Below are positions 1-11,361 of a DNA stretch of 64,000 nt, piece after piece (position 1 is the stretch's first letter; every line of letters begins with the position of its first letter). The notes below the pieces were generated by a model that did not search any database, was not told the origin of the DNA, and saw only the letters and a list, made by a program, of their open reading frames with translations. The position numbers were made by a program, and so were the translations under genes. Source of the stretch: Siphonodentalium dalli (taxonomy: Eukaryota > Mollusca > Scaphopoda > Gadilida > Siphonodentaliidae); assembly GCA_032622095.1 (NCBI GenBank), contig CP136064.1, positions 256,287,863 to 256,351,862 of the forward strand, read 5' to 3'.

Positions 1-1969
1 CAACGCAGCCAGGGTGAACCATTTCAAACCGGATTTCCGCCACATGCAGTTGAGATTTTAAGAAATGGGGTCAGGACGGGGCACGAAATGGAGTCGGGAT
101 CCCGAAAAAATCATATACTACGCCATTTAAAGTGGCGACGAGTAAATATCACGGCCTTACTCTTCGTGATTTCGACAACACAGACAGGGCAGACAATTCT
201 GTACAGGATTTCCGCCACAGATAGTTCAGATTTTAAGAAATGGGGTCAGGACGGGGCACGAAATAGAGTCGGGACCTCGGAAATTCACATATTACGCCAT
301 TTAATGTGGTGACGAGTAAGTATCACGGCCTTACACTTCGTGATTTCGATATCACAGACAGGGCAGGCAATTCTGTATAGGATTTCCGCCACACGCAGTT
401 GAGATTTTAAGAAATTGGGTCAGGACGGGTCACGAAATAGAGTCAGGACCCCGGAAATTCACATATTACGCCATTAAAATTGGTGAGGAGTAAGTATCAC
501 GGCCTAACTCTTCGTGATTTCGATATCACAGACAGGGCAGGCAATTCTGTATAGGATTTCCGCCACACGCAGTTCAGATTTTGAGAAATTGGGTCAGGAC
601 GGATCACGAAATAGAGTCGGGACCCCGAAAATATTGGTGCGGAGTAAGTATAACGTCCTTGCTCTTCGTGATTTCCACAACACAGGCAGGGCAGACAATT
701 ATGTACAGTATTTCCGCCACACGCAGTTCAGATTTTAAGAAATGGGGTCAGAACGGGTCACGGAATAGAGACGGGACCGAAAATTTACATATTACGCCAT
801 TAAAATTGGCGACGAGTAAGCACCACGGACTAACTCTTCGTGATTTCTACATCACACATAGGGAAGGCAATTCTGTACAGGATTACCGCCACACGCAGTT
901 AAGATTTTGAGAAATTGGGTCAGGACGGGTCACGAAATAGAGTCAGGACACCGGAAATTCACATATTACGCAATTAAAATTGGTGACGAGTAAGTATCAC
1001 GGCCAAACTCTTCGTGATTTCGATATCACAGACAGGGCAGGCAATTCTGTACAGGATTTCCGCCACACACAGTTCAGATTTTGAGAAATTGGGTCAGGAC
1101 GGGTCACGAAATAGAGTCGGGACCCCGAAAATTGACATATTACGCCATTAAAATTGGTGAGGAGTAAGTATCACGGCCTAACTCTTCGTGATTTCGATAT
1201 CACAGACAGGACAGGCAATTCTGTATAGGATTTCCGCCACACGCAGTTGAGATTTTGAGAAATTGGGTCAAGACGGGTCACGAAATAGAGTCGGGAGCCC
1301 GAAAATTCACATATCATGCCATTAAAATTGGTGAGGAGTAAGTATCGCGGCCTAACTCTTCGTGATTTCGATATCACAGACAGGGCAGGCAATTCTGTAT
1401 AGGATTTCCGCCACACGCAGTTGAGATTTTGAGAAATTGGATCAGGACGGGTCACGAAATACAGTCAGGATCCCGGAAATTCATATACTACGCCATTTCA
1501 TGTGGTGACGAGTAAGTACAACGTCCTTGCTCTTCGTGGTTTACACAACACAGGCAGAGCAGACAATTCTGTACAGGATTACCGCCACACGCAGTTAAGA
1601 TTTTGAGAAATTGGGTCAGGACGGGTCACGAAATAGAGACGGGACCCCGAAAATTTACATATTACGCCATTAAAATTGGTGAGGAGTAAGTATCACGGCC
1701 TAACTGTTCGTCATTTCTACATCACACATAGGGAATGCAATTCTGTACAGGATTTCCGCCACACGCAGTTAAGATTTTGAGAAATTGGGTCAGGACGGGT
1801 CACGAAATAGAGTCAGGACACCGGAAATTCACATATTACGCCATTAAAATTGGTGAGGAGTAAGTATCACGGCCTAACTCTTCGTGATTTCGATATCACA
1901 GACAGGGCAGGCAATTCTGTATAGGAGTTCCGCCACACGCAGTTGAGATTTTAAGAAATTGGGTCAGGA
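1..1969 (+). repeat. Left arm of a foldback element made of ~174-bp tandem monomers
   Basis: About eleven head-to-tail monomers of ~174 bp, recognisable by the recurring words GATTTCCGCCACACGCAG, GGGTCAGGACGGGTCACG and GAGTAAGTATCACGGCC. At 1969 the orientation flips abruptly. The first bases of the window (a variant monomer with CCATTTCAAACCGG) are the reverse complement of the variant monomer near 4810-4845, so monomer variants are mirrored around the axis as in a long terminal inverted repeat. The outer end of this arm lies outside the window. Short open frames inside it are by-products of the repeat and are not called as genes. Confidence 0.9.
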
Positions 1970-4900
1970 CTCTATTTCGTGAGCCGTCCTGACCCAATTT
2001 ATCAAAATCTGAACTGCGTGTGGCGGAAATCCTGTACAGAATTGCCTGCCCTGTCTATGTTATCGAAAGCACGAAGAGTTAGGCCGTGATACTTACTCCT
2101 CACCAATTTCAATGGTGTAATATGTTAATTTTCATGGTCCCGGCTCTATTTCGTGATCCGTCCTGACCCAATTTCTGAAAATCTCAACTGCGTGTGGCGG
2201 AAATCCTGTACAGAATTGCCTGCCCTGCCTGTGTTGTAGAAATCACGAAGAGCAAGGCCGTTATACTTACTCGTCACGACATTAAATGGCGCAGTATATG
2301 AATTTCCGGGATCCTGACTCTATTTCGTGATCCGTCCTGACCCAATTTCTTAAAATCTGAACTACGTGTGGCGGAACTCCTATACAGAATTGCCTGCCCT
2401 GTCTGTGATATCGAAATCACGAAGAGTTAGGCCGTGATACTTACTCCTCACCAATTTTAATGGCGTGATATGTGAATTTTCGGGGTCCCGACTCTATTTC
2501 GTGACCCGTCCTGACCCAATTTCTTAAAATCTCAACTGCGTGTGGCGGAAATCCTATACATAATTGCCTGCCCTGTCTGTGATATCGAAATCACGAAGAG
2601 TTAGGCCGTGATACTTACTCCTCACCAATTTTAATGGCGTAATATTTTAATTTTCGGGGTCCCGACTCTATTTCGTGATCCGTCCGGACCCAATTTCTGA
2701 AAATCTCAACTGCGTGTGGCGGAAATCCTGTACATAATTGCCTGCCATGTCTGTGATATCGATATCACGGAGAGTTGGGCCGTCATACTTACTCCTCACC
2801 AATTTTAATGGCGTAATATATGAATTTTCGGGATCCTGACTCTATTTCGTGACCCGTCCTGACCCAATTTCTTAAAATCTCAACTGCGTGTGGCGGAACT
2901 CGTATACAGAATTGCCTGCCCTGTCTGTGATATCGAAATCACGAAGAGTTAGCCGTGATACTTACTCCTCACCAATTTTAGTGGCGTAATATGTTAATTT
3001 TCGGGGTCCCGACTCTATTTCGTGATCCGTCCTGACCCAATTTATGAAAATCTCAACTGTGTGTGGCGGAAATCATTTACATAATTTCCTGCCCTGTCTG
3101 TGATATCGAAATCACGAAGAGTTAGGCCGTAATACTTACTCCTCACCAATTTTAATGGCGTAATATGTGAATTTTCGGGGTCCTGACTCTATTTCGTGAC
3201 CCGTCCTGACCCAATTTATCAAAATCTGAACTGCTTGTGGCGGAAATCCTGTACACAATTGCCTGCCCTGTCTGTGATATCGAAATCACGAAGAGTTAGG
3301 CCGTGATACTTACTCCTCGCCAATTTTAATGGCGTAATATGTTAATTTTCGGGGTCCCGACTCTATTTCGTGATCCGTCCTGACCCAATTTATGAAAATC
3401 TCAACTGTGTGTGGCGGAAATCATTTACATAATTTCCTGCCCTGTCTGTGATATCGAAATCACGAAGAGTTAGGCCGTAATACTTACTCCTCACCAATTT
3501 TAATGGCGTAATATGTGAATTTTCGGGGTCCTGACTCTATTTCGTGACCCGTCCTGACCCAATTTATCAAAATCTCAACTGCGTGTGGCGGAACTCGTAT
3601 ACAGAATTGCCTGCCCTGTCTGTGATATCGAAATCACGAAGAGTTAGCCGTGATACTTACTCCTCACCAATTTTAGTGGCGTAATATGTTAATTTTCGGG
3701 GTCCCGACTCTATTTCGTGATCCGTCCTGACCCAATTTATGAAAATCTCAACTGTGTGTGGCGGAAATCATTTACATAATTTCCTGCCCTGTCTGTGATA
3801 TCGAAATCACGAAGAGTTAGGCCGTAATACTTACTCCTCACCAATTTTAATGGCGTAATATGTGAATTTTCGGGGTCCTGACTCTATTTCGTGACCCGTC
3901 CTGACCCAATTTATCAAAATCTGAACTGCTTGTGGCGGAAATCCTGTACACAATTGCCTGCCCTGTCTGTGATATCGAAATCACGAAGAGTTAGGCCGTG
4001 ATACTTACTCCTCGCCAATTTTAATGGCGTAATATGTTAATTTTCGGGGTCCCGACTCCATTTCGTGATCCGCCCTGACCCAATTTCTGAAAATCTCAAC
4101 TGCCTGTGGTGGAAATCCTGTACAGAATTGCCTGCCCTGTCTGTGGTATCGAATCACGGAGAGTTATGCCGTGGTAATTACTCCTCACCAATTTTAATGG
4201 CGTAATATGTGAATTTTCGGGGTCCTGACTCTATTTCGTGACCCGTCCTGACCCAATTTATCAAAATCTGAACTGCGTGTGGCGGAATTCCTGTACATAA
4301 TTGCCTGCCCTGTCTGTGATATCGAAATCACGAAGAGTTATGCCGTGATACTTACTCCTCACCAATTTTAGTGGCTTAATATGTTAATTTTCGGGGTCCC
4401 GACTCTATTTCGTGATCCGTCCTGACCCAATTTCTTGAAATCTCAACTGCGTGTGGCGGAAATCCTGTACAGAATTGTCTGCCCCACCTGTGTTGTCAAA
4501 ATCACGAAGAGTACGGGGGTGATACTTACTCGTCGCCACATTAAATGGCGTAATATGTTAATTTTCGGGGTCTCGACTCTATTTCGTGACCCGCTCTGAC
4601 CCAATTTCTGAAAATCTCAACTGCGTGTGGCGGAAATCCTGTACAGAATTGTCTGCCCTGCCTGTGTTGTCGAAATCACGAAGTGTAAGGCCGTGATACT
4701 TACTCGTCGCCACTTTAAATTGAGTAATATATGAATTTTTCGGGATCCCGACTCTATTTCGTGCCCCGTCTTGACCCCATTTCTTAAAATCTCAACTGCA
4801 TGTGGCGGAAATCCGGTTTGAAATGGTTCACACTGGCTGCGTTGTCAATATAACGACCAGTAATACCGTGATACTTACTCGTCGCCACATTAAATGGCGT

Positions 4901-5175
4901 AATATATGAATTTCCGGGGTCCCGACTCTATTTCGTGACCCGTCCTGATCCAATTTCTTGAAATCTGAACTGCTTGTAGCGGATATCCTGTTTGCTATGG
5001 TTCACTATGACTGCGTTATCAAAATCACGACGAGTTATGCCGTGATATTTACTCGTCGCCACTTTAAATGGCGTAATATGTTAATTTTCCGGGTCACGAC
5101 ACTAGTTCGTGAACCGGTCGGGCCACATTTCTCAAAACTGCACGTGATGGGAATACTGTTTGGAATGTGACCATG
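1970..5175 (-). repeat. Right arm of the same foldback element, inverted ~174-bp monomers
   Basis: About eighteen monomers in reverse orientation relative to 1-1969. Between about 3001 and 4044 the array is organised as a dimeric higher-order repeat: the same two-monomer block (~348 bp) begins near 3001, 3349, 3696 and 4044. The last monomers (about 4725-5175) diverge and carry the TTTGAAATGGTTCAC variant also seen at the start of the window. The arm fades near 5175. From axis to the matching variant it is about 0.9 kb longer than the left arm, which fits expansion of the dimer block. Confidence 0.88.
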
Positions 5176-5481
5176 CAAGCAGATAAAAGTGTTCCGTCCT
5201 CATACCTATACAAACTAAATTTCAAATGGATATCCCCATTACTCCACGGAATGCGCGTTCAATGTAAAGTGCTTGAAGGTCAATATCACGCAGCACGAAC
5301 TTGTCTGTAGCGTATAAATATTCCCCGGGTCAAAATAGTTCCACATACGAAGATTCAGCCTAATCGGTCAAACGGTTCTCGAGTTCTGAATTAGTATATA
5401 AAAACCGCAAATTTGTACACCTGTACGCCTGATCGTCTGTACGCCTGATCGCGTCGCGATTCACCTCGTGAAAAATCGTAC

Positions 5482-5520
<39 letters not shown>

Positions 5521-5935
5521 TATCGTTCTGTTGGCCCCTCTATATCATATATGTTCCTCTCTATATCATATATATTATGTCTCTAAAAACCCTTAAACCA
5601 ACTCTACATGCGATTTCCATCCGCTCCTGTTGCGCAAATTCTAATATAAAAAGTGCGTCTATATATATCAGACAAAGTTCGCACATTAAATCTGACCAGA
5701 CAAGACACAGAAACCGCTAATCTCATTACCAATCTAACAACACCAGTCGAACGTGATTACCCTTCAAAGCAATAACACCTGGCACCAGGTTACGTCCAAC
5801 CACGGGTACACATACCATGGATAAATAAACGGTCAAAAGCACGGCGGTTTTATTGTAAGATTATATCAGTCATATACCATGGTTATATATAAACGGACTA
5901 CGAGCATCTGACCGCTTGTTTTATTTACATCATTA
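5176..5935. other. No gene recognised; AT-rich spacer
   Basis: I see no supportable gene. The stretch holds a perfect AT dinucleotide run at 5484-5518. Just before it is a segment (about 5340-5440) with the phrase GGTCAAACGGTTCTCGAG, which looks like the conserved part of an interspersed repeat, unclassified. The short open frame after the AT run has no recognisable domain. Confidence 0.5.
5484..5518. repeat. (AT)n microsatellite
   Basis: Uninterrupted AT dinucleotide run of about 35 bases. Confidence 0.95.
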
Positions 5936-6060
5936 TTTGCCCCACCAGCATCATAGCAATTAACATGGACCCAACAACATCATAGCAATTCACCATGACC
6001 CATCAACATCATAGCAATTCAACAGGCCCTACCAATATTATACGGATTTAGCAGGTCCAC
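5936..6060 (+). repeat. Four degenerate 29-bp minisatellite units upstream of the lectin pseudo-exon
   Basis: Four units of 29 bp share the core CATCATAGCAATT. They are the same unit as the large array at 55172-56215 and sit in the same place, just upstream of a C-type lectin last exon. The minisatellite seed was therefore present before the exon was duplicated, and was amplified at only one of the two loci. Confidence 0.8.
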
Positions 6061-6129
6061 TAGCTTAACCAGGGCTGATGTAACCTATTCATGAATAAAA
6101 ACTTTAACAATTTTGTCTTATTTTTCTAG

Positions 6130-6361
6130 CTCAGGACGCAACCTTCGAAGATGTCTGGGTGGACGGTAGCGATGAGGCAATGGAGGGAAGCTGTGTGATC
6201 TGGAACACAATAGTCTCCCATGGACGAATTGGGGACCAAGGGAGCCAAACAGTTTCATGGGCACCAATGAGGATTGCATGGAGCTCATAAAAATGAAGAA
6301 CTACCTCTTGAACGACGCTGATTGTTTCACGAAGGGAAAGTACGTGTGTGAATTCAATTGA
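6130..6361 (+). pseudogene. Broken duplicate of a C-type lectin last exon
   Basis: Paralogue of the functional exon at 56291-56523. A pyrimidine tract and AG acceptor at 6128-6129 precede it, the first two bases complete a split codon just as in the functional copy, and the stop TGA is at 6359-6361. Recognisable lectin words are WVDG, EPN, EDCM and YVCEF. The exon is 232 nt against 233 in the intact copy: one base is missing after the VIWN words, so the second half is read in another frame. Similarity continues through the 3' UTR to about 6486, including an AATAAA near 6440. No matching upstream exons are seen because the foldback element occupies the flank. It is probably the tail of a neighbouring tandem lectin gene that has died. 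Confidence 0.85.
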
Positions 6362-6496
6362 ATGAGTGAGCAACCAATAATAATCAATCTTCTTGAAGTT
6401 ATTTTACTATTTTACTTCATTTCTCCGGTGAAACAACTGAAATAAATAAACTCCGATATAGTCCTGAAAAAGCATTGGGTTTCCTAAGTATAGGTT

Positions 6497-6561
6497 ATAA
6501 CCCGCTTGGGTAGCGTAGCGCCACGGTCTGTAGTTCTTGTACAGATACCCAAGCGGGTTAT
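6497..6561. repeat. Short perfect hairpin, 16-bp arms
   Basis: ATAACCCGCTTGGGTA (6497-6512) is repeated inverted at 6546-6561 with a 33-bp loop. It may be the remnant of a small palindromic MITE; function unknown. Confidence 0.7.
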
Positions 6562-6944
6562 GTCATGCTTATAAACCAACTAACACCACAAGGAAAACAG
6601 AATTGAGCTACTTTCAACGTGATGATTACGTATCAATTACCGTTCAATCAAAGATTAATTGAATGTTGTGTGGTGTTACATATTCCCCACCACGCAGGTC
6701 AAATGCTCCTTGGCCGTGGTTTTATTCAACCATAAGATTTTTAAACATAACCAGACAGCGACGAAATTGTGCGACATTTTATATGTGCATGTGTTCATTC
6801 CATTAGGAATACTGTAAACTGTGAATAAACATATATCCATTTCAGTAATAAAACTGTCTCTAAACAAACGAGGTGTCCCCATGTTAACATTTTTCTATGG
6901 TCACCGCTTGTCATTAATTTTCTTTTCCGGTGGGAGGCCATCCT

Positions 6945-7445
6945 CAGGCATGTTGTGGCATGATGCAGTCCCTAAAGTTACATAACATGAAACACGAGAA
7001 TATTATCCCAGACGACATTTTCGTCTCTGTCCCAGACATTGCGTCTACAATCACCCGATATGTCTTCCTGAGGCCTACAACACGTTCAATGTGAACCCTT
7101 TTAGATGACACCTTCCTGTCCTTGAGGACAATTTTACCAGTCAAACGGTTCTTCTTTTTAAAGAATTTTGGGATATTTATTCAAGATTATGTCATACGGG
7201 GCGAAAATATCCTGCACGTTAAATCCCTTGTCGGTCATAATGTAATATTTTTTAGGTTTTCTCTACATAATCCGATGACGCGAAGTGCTGTTTGCAAACA
7301 ACACTTGATTTCGTTGGCTTGAAAGTCGCGTATTTATGAACATAATTTGAACGTTTTATGGCATAAATCCATGCGTTCCGAATAGACTATTCTGCAGGGA
7401 ATACATGTCATCCCCTTCCGTTACATAACGGGACACAACAACCCG
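6945..7445 (-). pseudogene. Decayed THAP-domain DDE transposase (PIF/Harbinger-like DDE_Tnp_4 type)
   Basis: Two remnants of a plain DNA transposon on the minus strand. About 7445 to 7262 reads as a THAP zinc finger: CVPLC, then FPAE, RNAWIYAIKR and the C-terminal CKQHF with SSDY, with in-frame stops after NGRG and after FPAE. From 7238 to 6945 comes the C-terminal catalytic part of a DDE_Tnp_4 transposase: MTDKGF holds the second acidic residue, then LTGKIVLKDRKV, and KRVHIERVVG holds the catalytic Glu of the usual RIHVER motif. The middle of the protein, with the first Asp, is missing between the two parts, and there is a frame change near 7145. THAP fused to this DDE fold is a common animal transposon layout. 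The element is dead; I could not define its terminal inverted repeats. Confidence 0.7.
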
Positions 7446-7649
7446 AAGATGGCATTATTATACGTCGTCAAAGAACCACGATTCTGATATGATTGACTGT
7501 ACTTCCGTACATTGACAGCGATCTGTTTACATTCTCAGGACCGCATTACCTAGAGCGCCACCTGGGCGGTAGATAATCGGATCGTATTCCTCATTACCAT
7601 GCAGACGTGCGTGTTTCGTACTGTAAGAACATCGTACCGCGACAAATCT

Positions 7650-7822
7650 GTGTACCTGTGTATATGTCAAACTAGTTATGTTCATTCTATGTGTTACCGG
7701 GAGACTTGTACATATCGTATATATTCTATCACTGCCATTACCACCAACTACCTCTTGTATATATCTCTTCTGTATCTCAATGTTCTCATGGAACGAGAAA
7801 AATAAACAATTGAATTGAATTG
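7650..7822 (+). repeat. Possible 3' tail of a LINE
   Basis: The segment ends in GAGAAAAATAAACAATTGAATTGAATTGG, that is, a polyadenylation-like signal followed by a short TTGAA repeat, the way many CR1/L2-type LINE tails end (positions about 7795-7822). No coding domain is visible upstream, so this is a truncated tail at most. Confidence 0.35.
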
Positions 7823-8562
7823 GAGCACTCGCATCGTGAATATGGCAGTACGTGACACGTTGAGGAGCATTCAATTTTACAATAATCATATAATGAAAAT
7901 TAAGCGTGGTAACGCTATACTCATAAAGATGAAGGGATCATATATTGGTGTGCTGTGTACCCTGCTTTACAACGACGTGTTTTTGGGTTCCCATCTTTAC
8001 ATTTGCTGTTTTCAGCACACAGTTTCACGTTGGAGAATCACGTGATTTCGACTTGATGATTATCGCGCATTCAAAATGGCCGACGCGACCGCAAACACGA
8101 CCAGAAACGAGGAAAAGTGTAGTAAACTGGGATATGACATATTACTTGTAATATTTTGGCAGCTACGAGCATATTCTAGTATTATAACGTAACATCATGC
8201 GGTGGAGAGATTGTTCTCAACGACTCGACAATTTCCGCCGCGAAGCGAAACTGCCATGACGTTTTCGCTTTTTGTTGTTTTAGCTAATCGACGAAATTGG
8301 TCTAACTGAAACTAATAGACCTTGGCCTGAATCACATGCGAATTCTTCGGGAGTTGTTAAGTAGTCAATTCTATATTCATTTCGTTGGTCCACTGCCGAT
8401 TCCGCAATTTAACAAACTGCTGACTAACCGGAAGTCACATGTCAATTTCACCAACAAAAAAAAAACGTACACGCCACCAGAGTTCTGCTCATTGCTATAG
8501 AAAATATAGAAACAATTTTTATTATATACCAGCAGAGGAACTGACTGGCAGGGAAATGCTCG
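7823..8562. other. No gene recognised
   Basis: Unique-looking AT-rich sequence up to the TTAA at 8563. No domain, RNA gene or repeat structure that I can support. Confidence 0.5.
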
Positions 8563-8563
8563 T

Positions 8564-8567
8564 TAAC
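8564..8567. repeat. Left target-site duplication (TAAC) of the Gypsy element
   Basis: TAAC here matches TAAC at 20924-20927 directly outside the two LTRs. The four bases are the inner part of the TTAACCC terminus of a MITE, so the LTR element landed in that terminus. Confidence 0.85.
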
Positions 8568-9025
8568 TGTGAGATAACTACCCATTATAATCTCACAACT
8601 TGATTCAAACTATACGAATGTCCCAATATATAAAACCCCAAACTCAGATATTCGTGTTCGGTTCTTAACGAAACCTCACACGTCTTACTCCCAGCGAAGA
8701 CATACACACAATGAAGATGGCTCCCAAATATGGTCAAGGAAATGCCCATAACGAAGGAACCAATCGCGATGTGTATTGCCAAACGCCTCATCTAATATGC
8801 GTCCCAAATAGTATATAAGAGACAACCACATCCCATCACCTCATGCTTTCACTAGACTCATCTCCTCCCTAGATCATATCCAGGCATCATTCACACCAGG
8901 CATCACCCATTCGGGGACATCATTTCGCGGCGACTATTGATCATTATATTTGTACACACTGCATATCTTATTCACAACATAATAAAGACTTGTACCTACT
9001 ATATCTATGTGTTCATTACCTCACA
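8568..9025 (+). repeat. 5' LTR of the Gypsy element
   Basis: 458 bp, begins TGTGAG and ends CTCACA, a 6-bp terminal inverted repeat. It contains a TATA-like AGTATATAAGAG near 8811 and an AATAAA near 8981, in the order expected for U3, R and U5. It is about 99 percent identical to the 3' LTR at 20465-20923. Confidence 0.95.
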
Positions 9026-9689
9026 TAGTATTAATGGTACCGTGAACAGTTCTACGTCTCACCACACAACTTGAAGTCTCGGCCACTAGACGATCACTAC
9101 AGAGCAGAAACAATCTCAAACCGCTACTCAACCACGGGGATACAGCCTTACACTCCAGCCACGGATAGACAGCCTCACACACTAGACCACTGCACCGGTC
9201 AACCATAACTCAACCATTCGGACACACAGGAACCCTTCGGACACACAGGACCGCATACCAACCCTTCGAACACACAGGACCGCATACCAACCCTTCGGAC
9301 ACACAGGACCGCACACCAACCCTTCGGACACACAGGACCGCACACCAACCCTTCGGACACACAGGACCGCATACATACTCATCTGATATAGACGAATCAA
9401 CCTTTTATTCTCATACAACCAGCTCACACCGTGTATCCAGCTAAAAACATTACTCACGCCTCTTGCAGACCAGATTCAGATCCACATAAACATTAACATC
9501 CGATTTGGACATCCTTCGGCTTCCAATAAACACGACAAGAACATTCTGTACATCATTCATCACCACAGACTTGTGCACATTATTCTTCTCGGAAATTGGT
9601 GAGTGACCATCTTTTCTTTCCCATTTGCTGTCAAATTGCACACCCCCTATTTTTAGCATTCTTTTACTCCTTTTTTTTTCACGTGGGTT
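9026..9689 (+). other. Gypsy leader with primer-binding candidate and 29-bp tandem repeat
   Basis: The first bases after the LTR include TGGTACCGTGAAC (from about 9034), a plausible primer-binding site because it starts with TGG, but I cannot name the tRNA. A 29-bp minisatellite (core TTCGGACACACAGGACCGCA) repeats about five times between 9214 and 9374. Short antisense open frames here arise from that repeat and are not called. Confidence 0.6.
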
Positions 9690-10181
9690 ATGGACACATC
9701 ACCTGATTCTACTACACCTACACTACCTACCCATCCTACTACAATACATGCTTCAAACGATCAGCCCATACCACCCACCTCTTACAAACAACATTCAGTT
9801 CTTAATTTTAAAACTTACTGTAGATACGCTTTACCCCACCAAATAACTTTATCGCCACAACTCATTAAATATTGCAATCCCATTCGCATTGATATAACGC
9901 AAGATACAATCCGCTTATACGTGTGTTGTATGATTACAAATAACTACTCAGGACATACACTAGATTCTTGGAACGAGTGGCATACATTTCCGGCTCATTT
10001 TACGGATTATCCAAAACTTATTGTCAATTCTATAGTCGCGGCGATTCCCATAAAACATCCTAATAAATCACCTGAATCGTGTCAAATACACCTGAATCGC
10101 ATAATACACCGCCACGGCACTTGGAAAAAAATACAACATATTTCGCACCCATACCATAGATCCCAAAACAGACACCGTTAA
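9690..10181 (+). CDS. Small open frame upstream of gag in the Gypsy element, unknown
   Basis: An open frame of 163 codons ends 14 bases before the gag start. The N-terminus is rich in Pro and Thr; the middle contains LYVCCM, LDSWNEWHTFPAHF and LIVNSIVAAIPIKHP, and the end is basic. I recognise no domain. It may be an extra product encoded ahead of gag or simply an open stretch of leader. Its length and position make a real accessory product possible. Comparison with other family copies for codon-level conservation would decide. Confidence 0.4.
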   Translation: MDTSPDSTTPTLPTHPTTIHASNDQPIPPTSYKQHSVLNFKTYCRYALPHQITLSPQLIKYCNPIRIDITQDTIRLYVCCMITNNYSGHTLDSWNEWHTFPAHFTDYPKLIVNSIVAAIPIKHPNKSPESCQIHLNRIIHRHGTWKKIQHISHPYHRSQNRHR

Positions 10182-10195
10182 TCCTTAATAACATA

Positions 10196-11341
10196 ATGGA
10201 GTCACCACCTCCGCAGAGCAGCGATTATTTTCATCCAAGCCAAAATTATCAGCATCACCTTGAATTAAACAGGGAAATGGACCGATCAACCGCAAGATCC
10301 CCCCACACAGACATTACTAATGAAATGGGCAAAGATGCTCAAAACTTGCTATTGTCACGGCTTACCCATGAAATTAGCCATTTCACTAGTTCTATCCGCG
10401 ACCAGACTGAAAGTTTAAAAACACAAACAACAATAACAGCACTGTTGGGGATGAATTCCATTATTGAACCCTTCGATGGCAAGCCTGACGATTTTCCCCA
10501 ATGGGTCCATGCGGTGGAAAAATACTCCCGCGCGATTTCGGCACAAGATGATACTATCATAAAAATTGCCGCTCAGACATGTAAATCTCAAGTTTCTGAA
10601 TTTATTCAACGCTTCATAAATGAAAATAACACAGACGGAAAATTCACGTTCACCTGGACCGATCTGAAATCACAGTTACGCTCATTATTCAGTTCCATAA
10701 CTGATTCTCCTCAAGCCCTTTCCTCATTACGAGCCATTAGGCAGAGACATACGGAAACAATTGCCATGTTTGCAGAACGCATACGTACTCTTGCTAAACA
10801 CGCGTTTACTGATGAAATTAACACAAGAGCAGTGCAAACACAATTAGTAGCATTTTTTTTCGACGGTATTCGCGACTCTAGTATCAAATTCAGGCTTCTC
10901 AAAGACGACCCCGTAACGCTTGATAGAGCTACTGATATTGCCCTACGCGAAATGAACCTTCGGCAACGCTATCGCTTACGTTACGGTGAACATCATAATG
11001 ATTATAACCAATTCCCACAGTTACAATCCCCTCAACCAATGGATATCGACAATAACCACCGGCACATTCCAAGAGGGCCATCACAATCCACTTACACCCC
11101 CCGCCAATCCAAAGACAGACACCGAATCAATGATCACCCCCACAGGCGCCAACCTTCAAATTCTCACCACCCCTACTCTGAACCAAGGGTCTCCCATCCC
11201 AACCGCATCCAAACCATGGATGCAAGATATACTACAACAGCTCAACGAAACCTCTTCTGTACATACTGCAGATTAAACAATCATACCACAGACCAATGCA
11301 GACGTCGGGCTCAAAATAATAACCAATTTTTAAACAGATAA
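10196..11341 (+). CDS. gag of the Gypsy element
   Basis: 381 residues. Residues about 85-275 match the retrotransposon gag/capsid pattern: FDGKPDDFPQWVHAVEKY, then TWTDLKSQLRSLF, MFAERIRTLA and FFFDGIRDSSIKFRLL. A basic, Pro/His/Ser-rich linker follows, then one CCHC zinc knuckle near the C-terminus, CTYCRLNNHTTDQC (spacing C-2-C-4-H-4-C), for nucleic-acid binding. This frame looks whole. Pol follows at once in another frame, as is common in the family. Confidence 0.9.
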   Translation: MESPPPQSSDYFHPSQNYQHHLELNREMDRSTARSPHTDITNEMGKDAQNLLLSRLTHEISHFTSSIRDQTESLKTQTTITALLGMNSIIEPFDGKPDDFPQWVHAVEKYSRAISAQDDTIIKIAAQTCKSQVSEFIQRFINENNTDGKFTFTWTDLKSQLRSLFSSITDSPQALSSLRAIRQRHTETIAMFAERIRTLAKHAFTDEINTRAVQTQLVAFFFDGIRDSSIKFRLLKDDPVTLDRATDIALREMNLRQRYRLRYGEHHNDYNQFPQLQSPQPMDIDNNHRHIPRGPSQSTYTPRQSKDRHRINDHPHRRQPSNSHHPYSEPRVSHPNRIQTMDARYTTTAQRNLFCTYCRLNNHTTDQCRRRAQNNNQFLNR

Positions 11342-11361
11342 GGACTCATTGCTACACAAAT

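Noticed and set aside
88-4044. Open frames such as 88-312, 514-910 and 1171-1455
   Set aside because: They lie within the ~174-bp tandem monomers, repeat the same peptide and have no domain.
9021-9457. Minus-strand frames in the Gypsy leader
   Set aside because: They follow the 29-bp leader repeat and show no similarity to the antisense genes further downstream.
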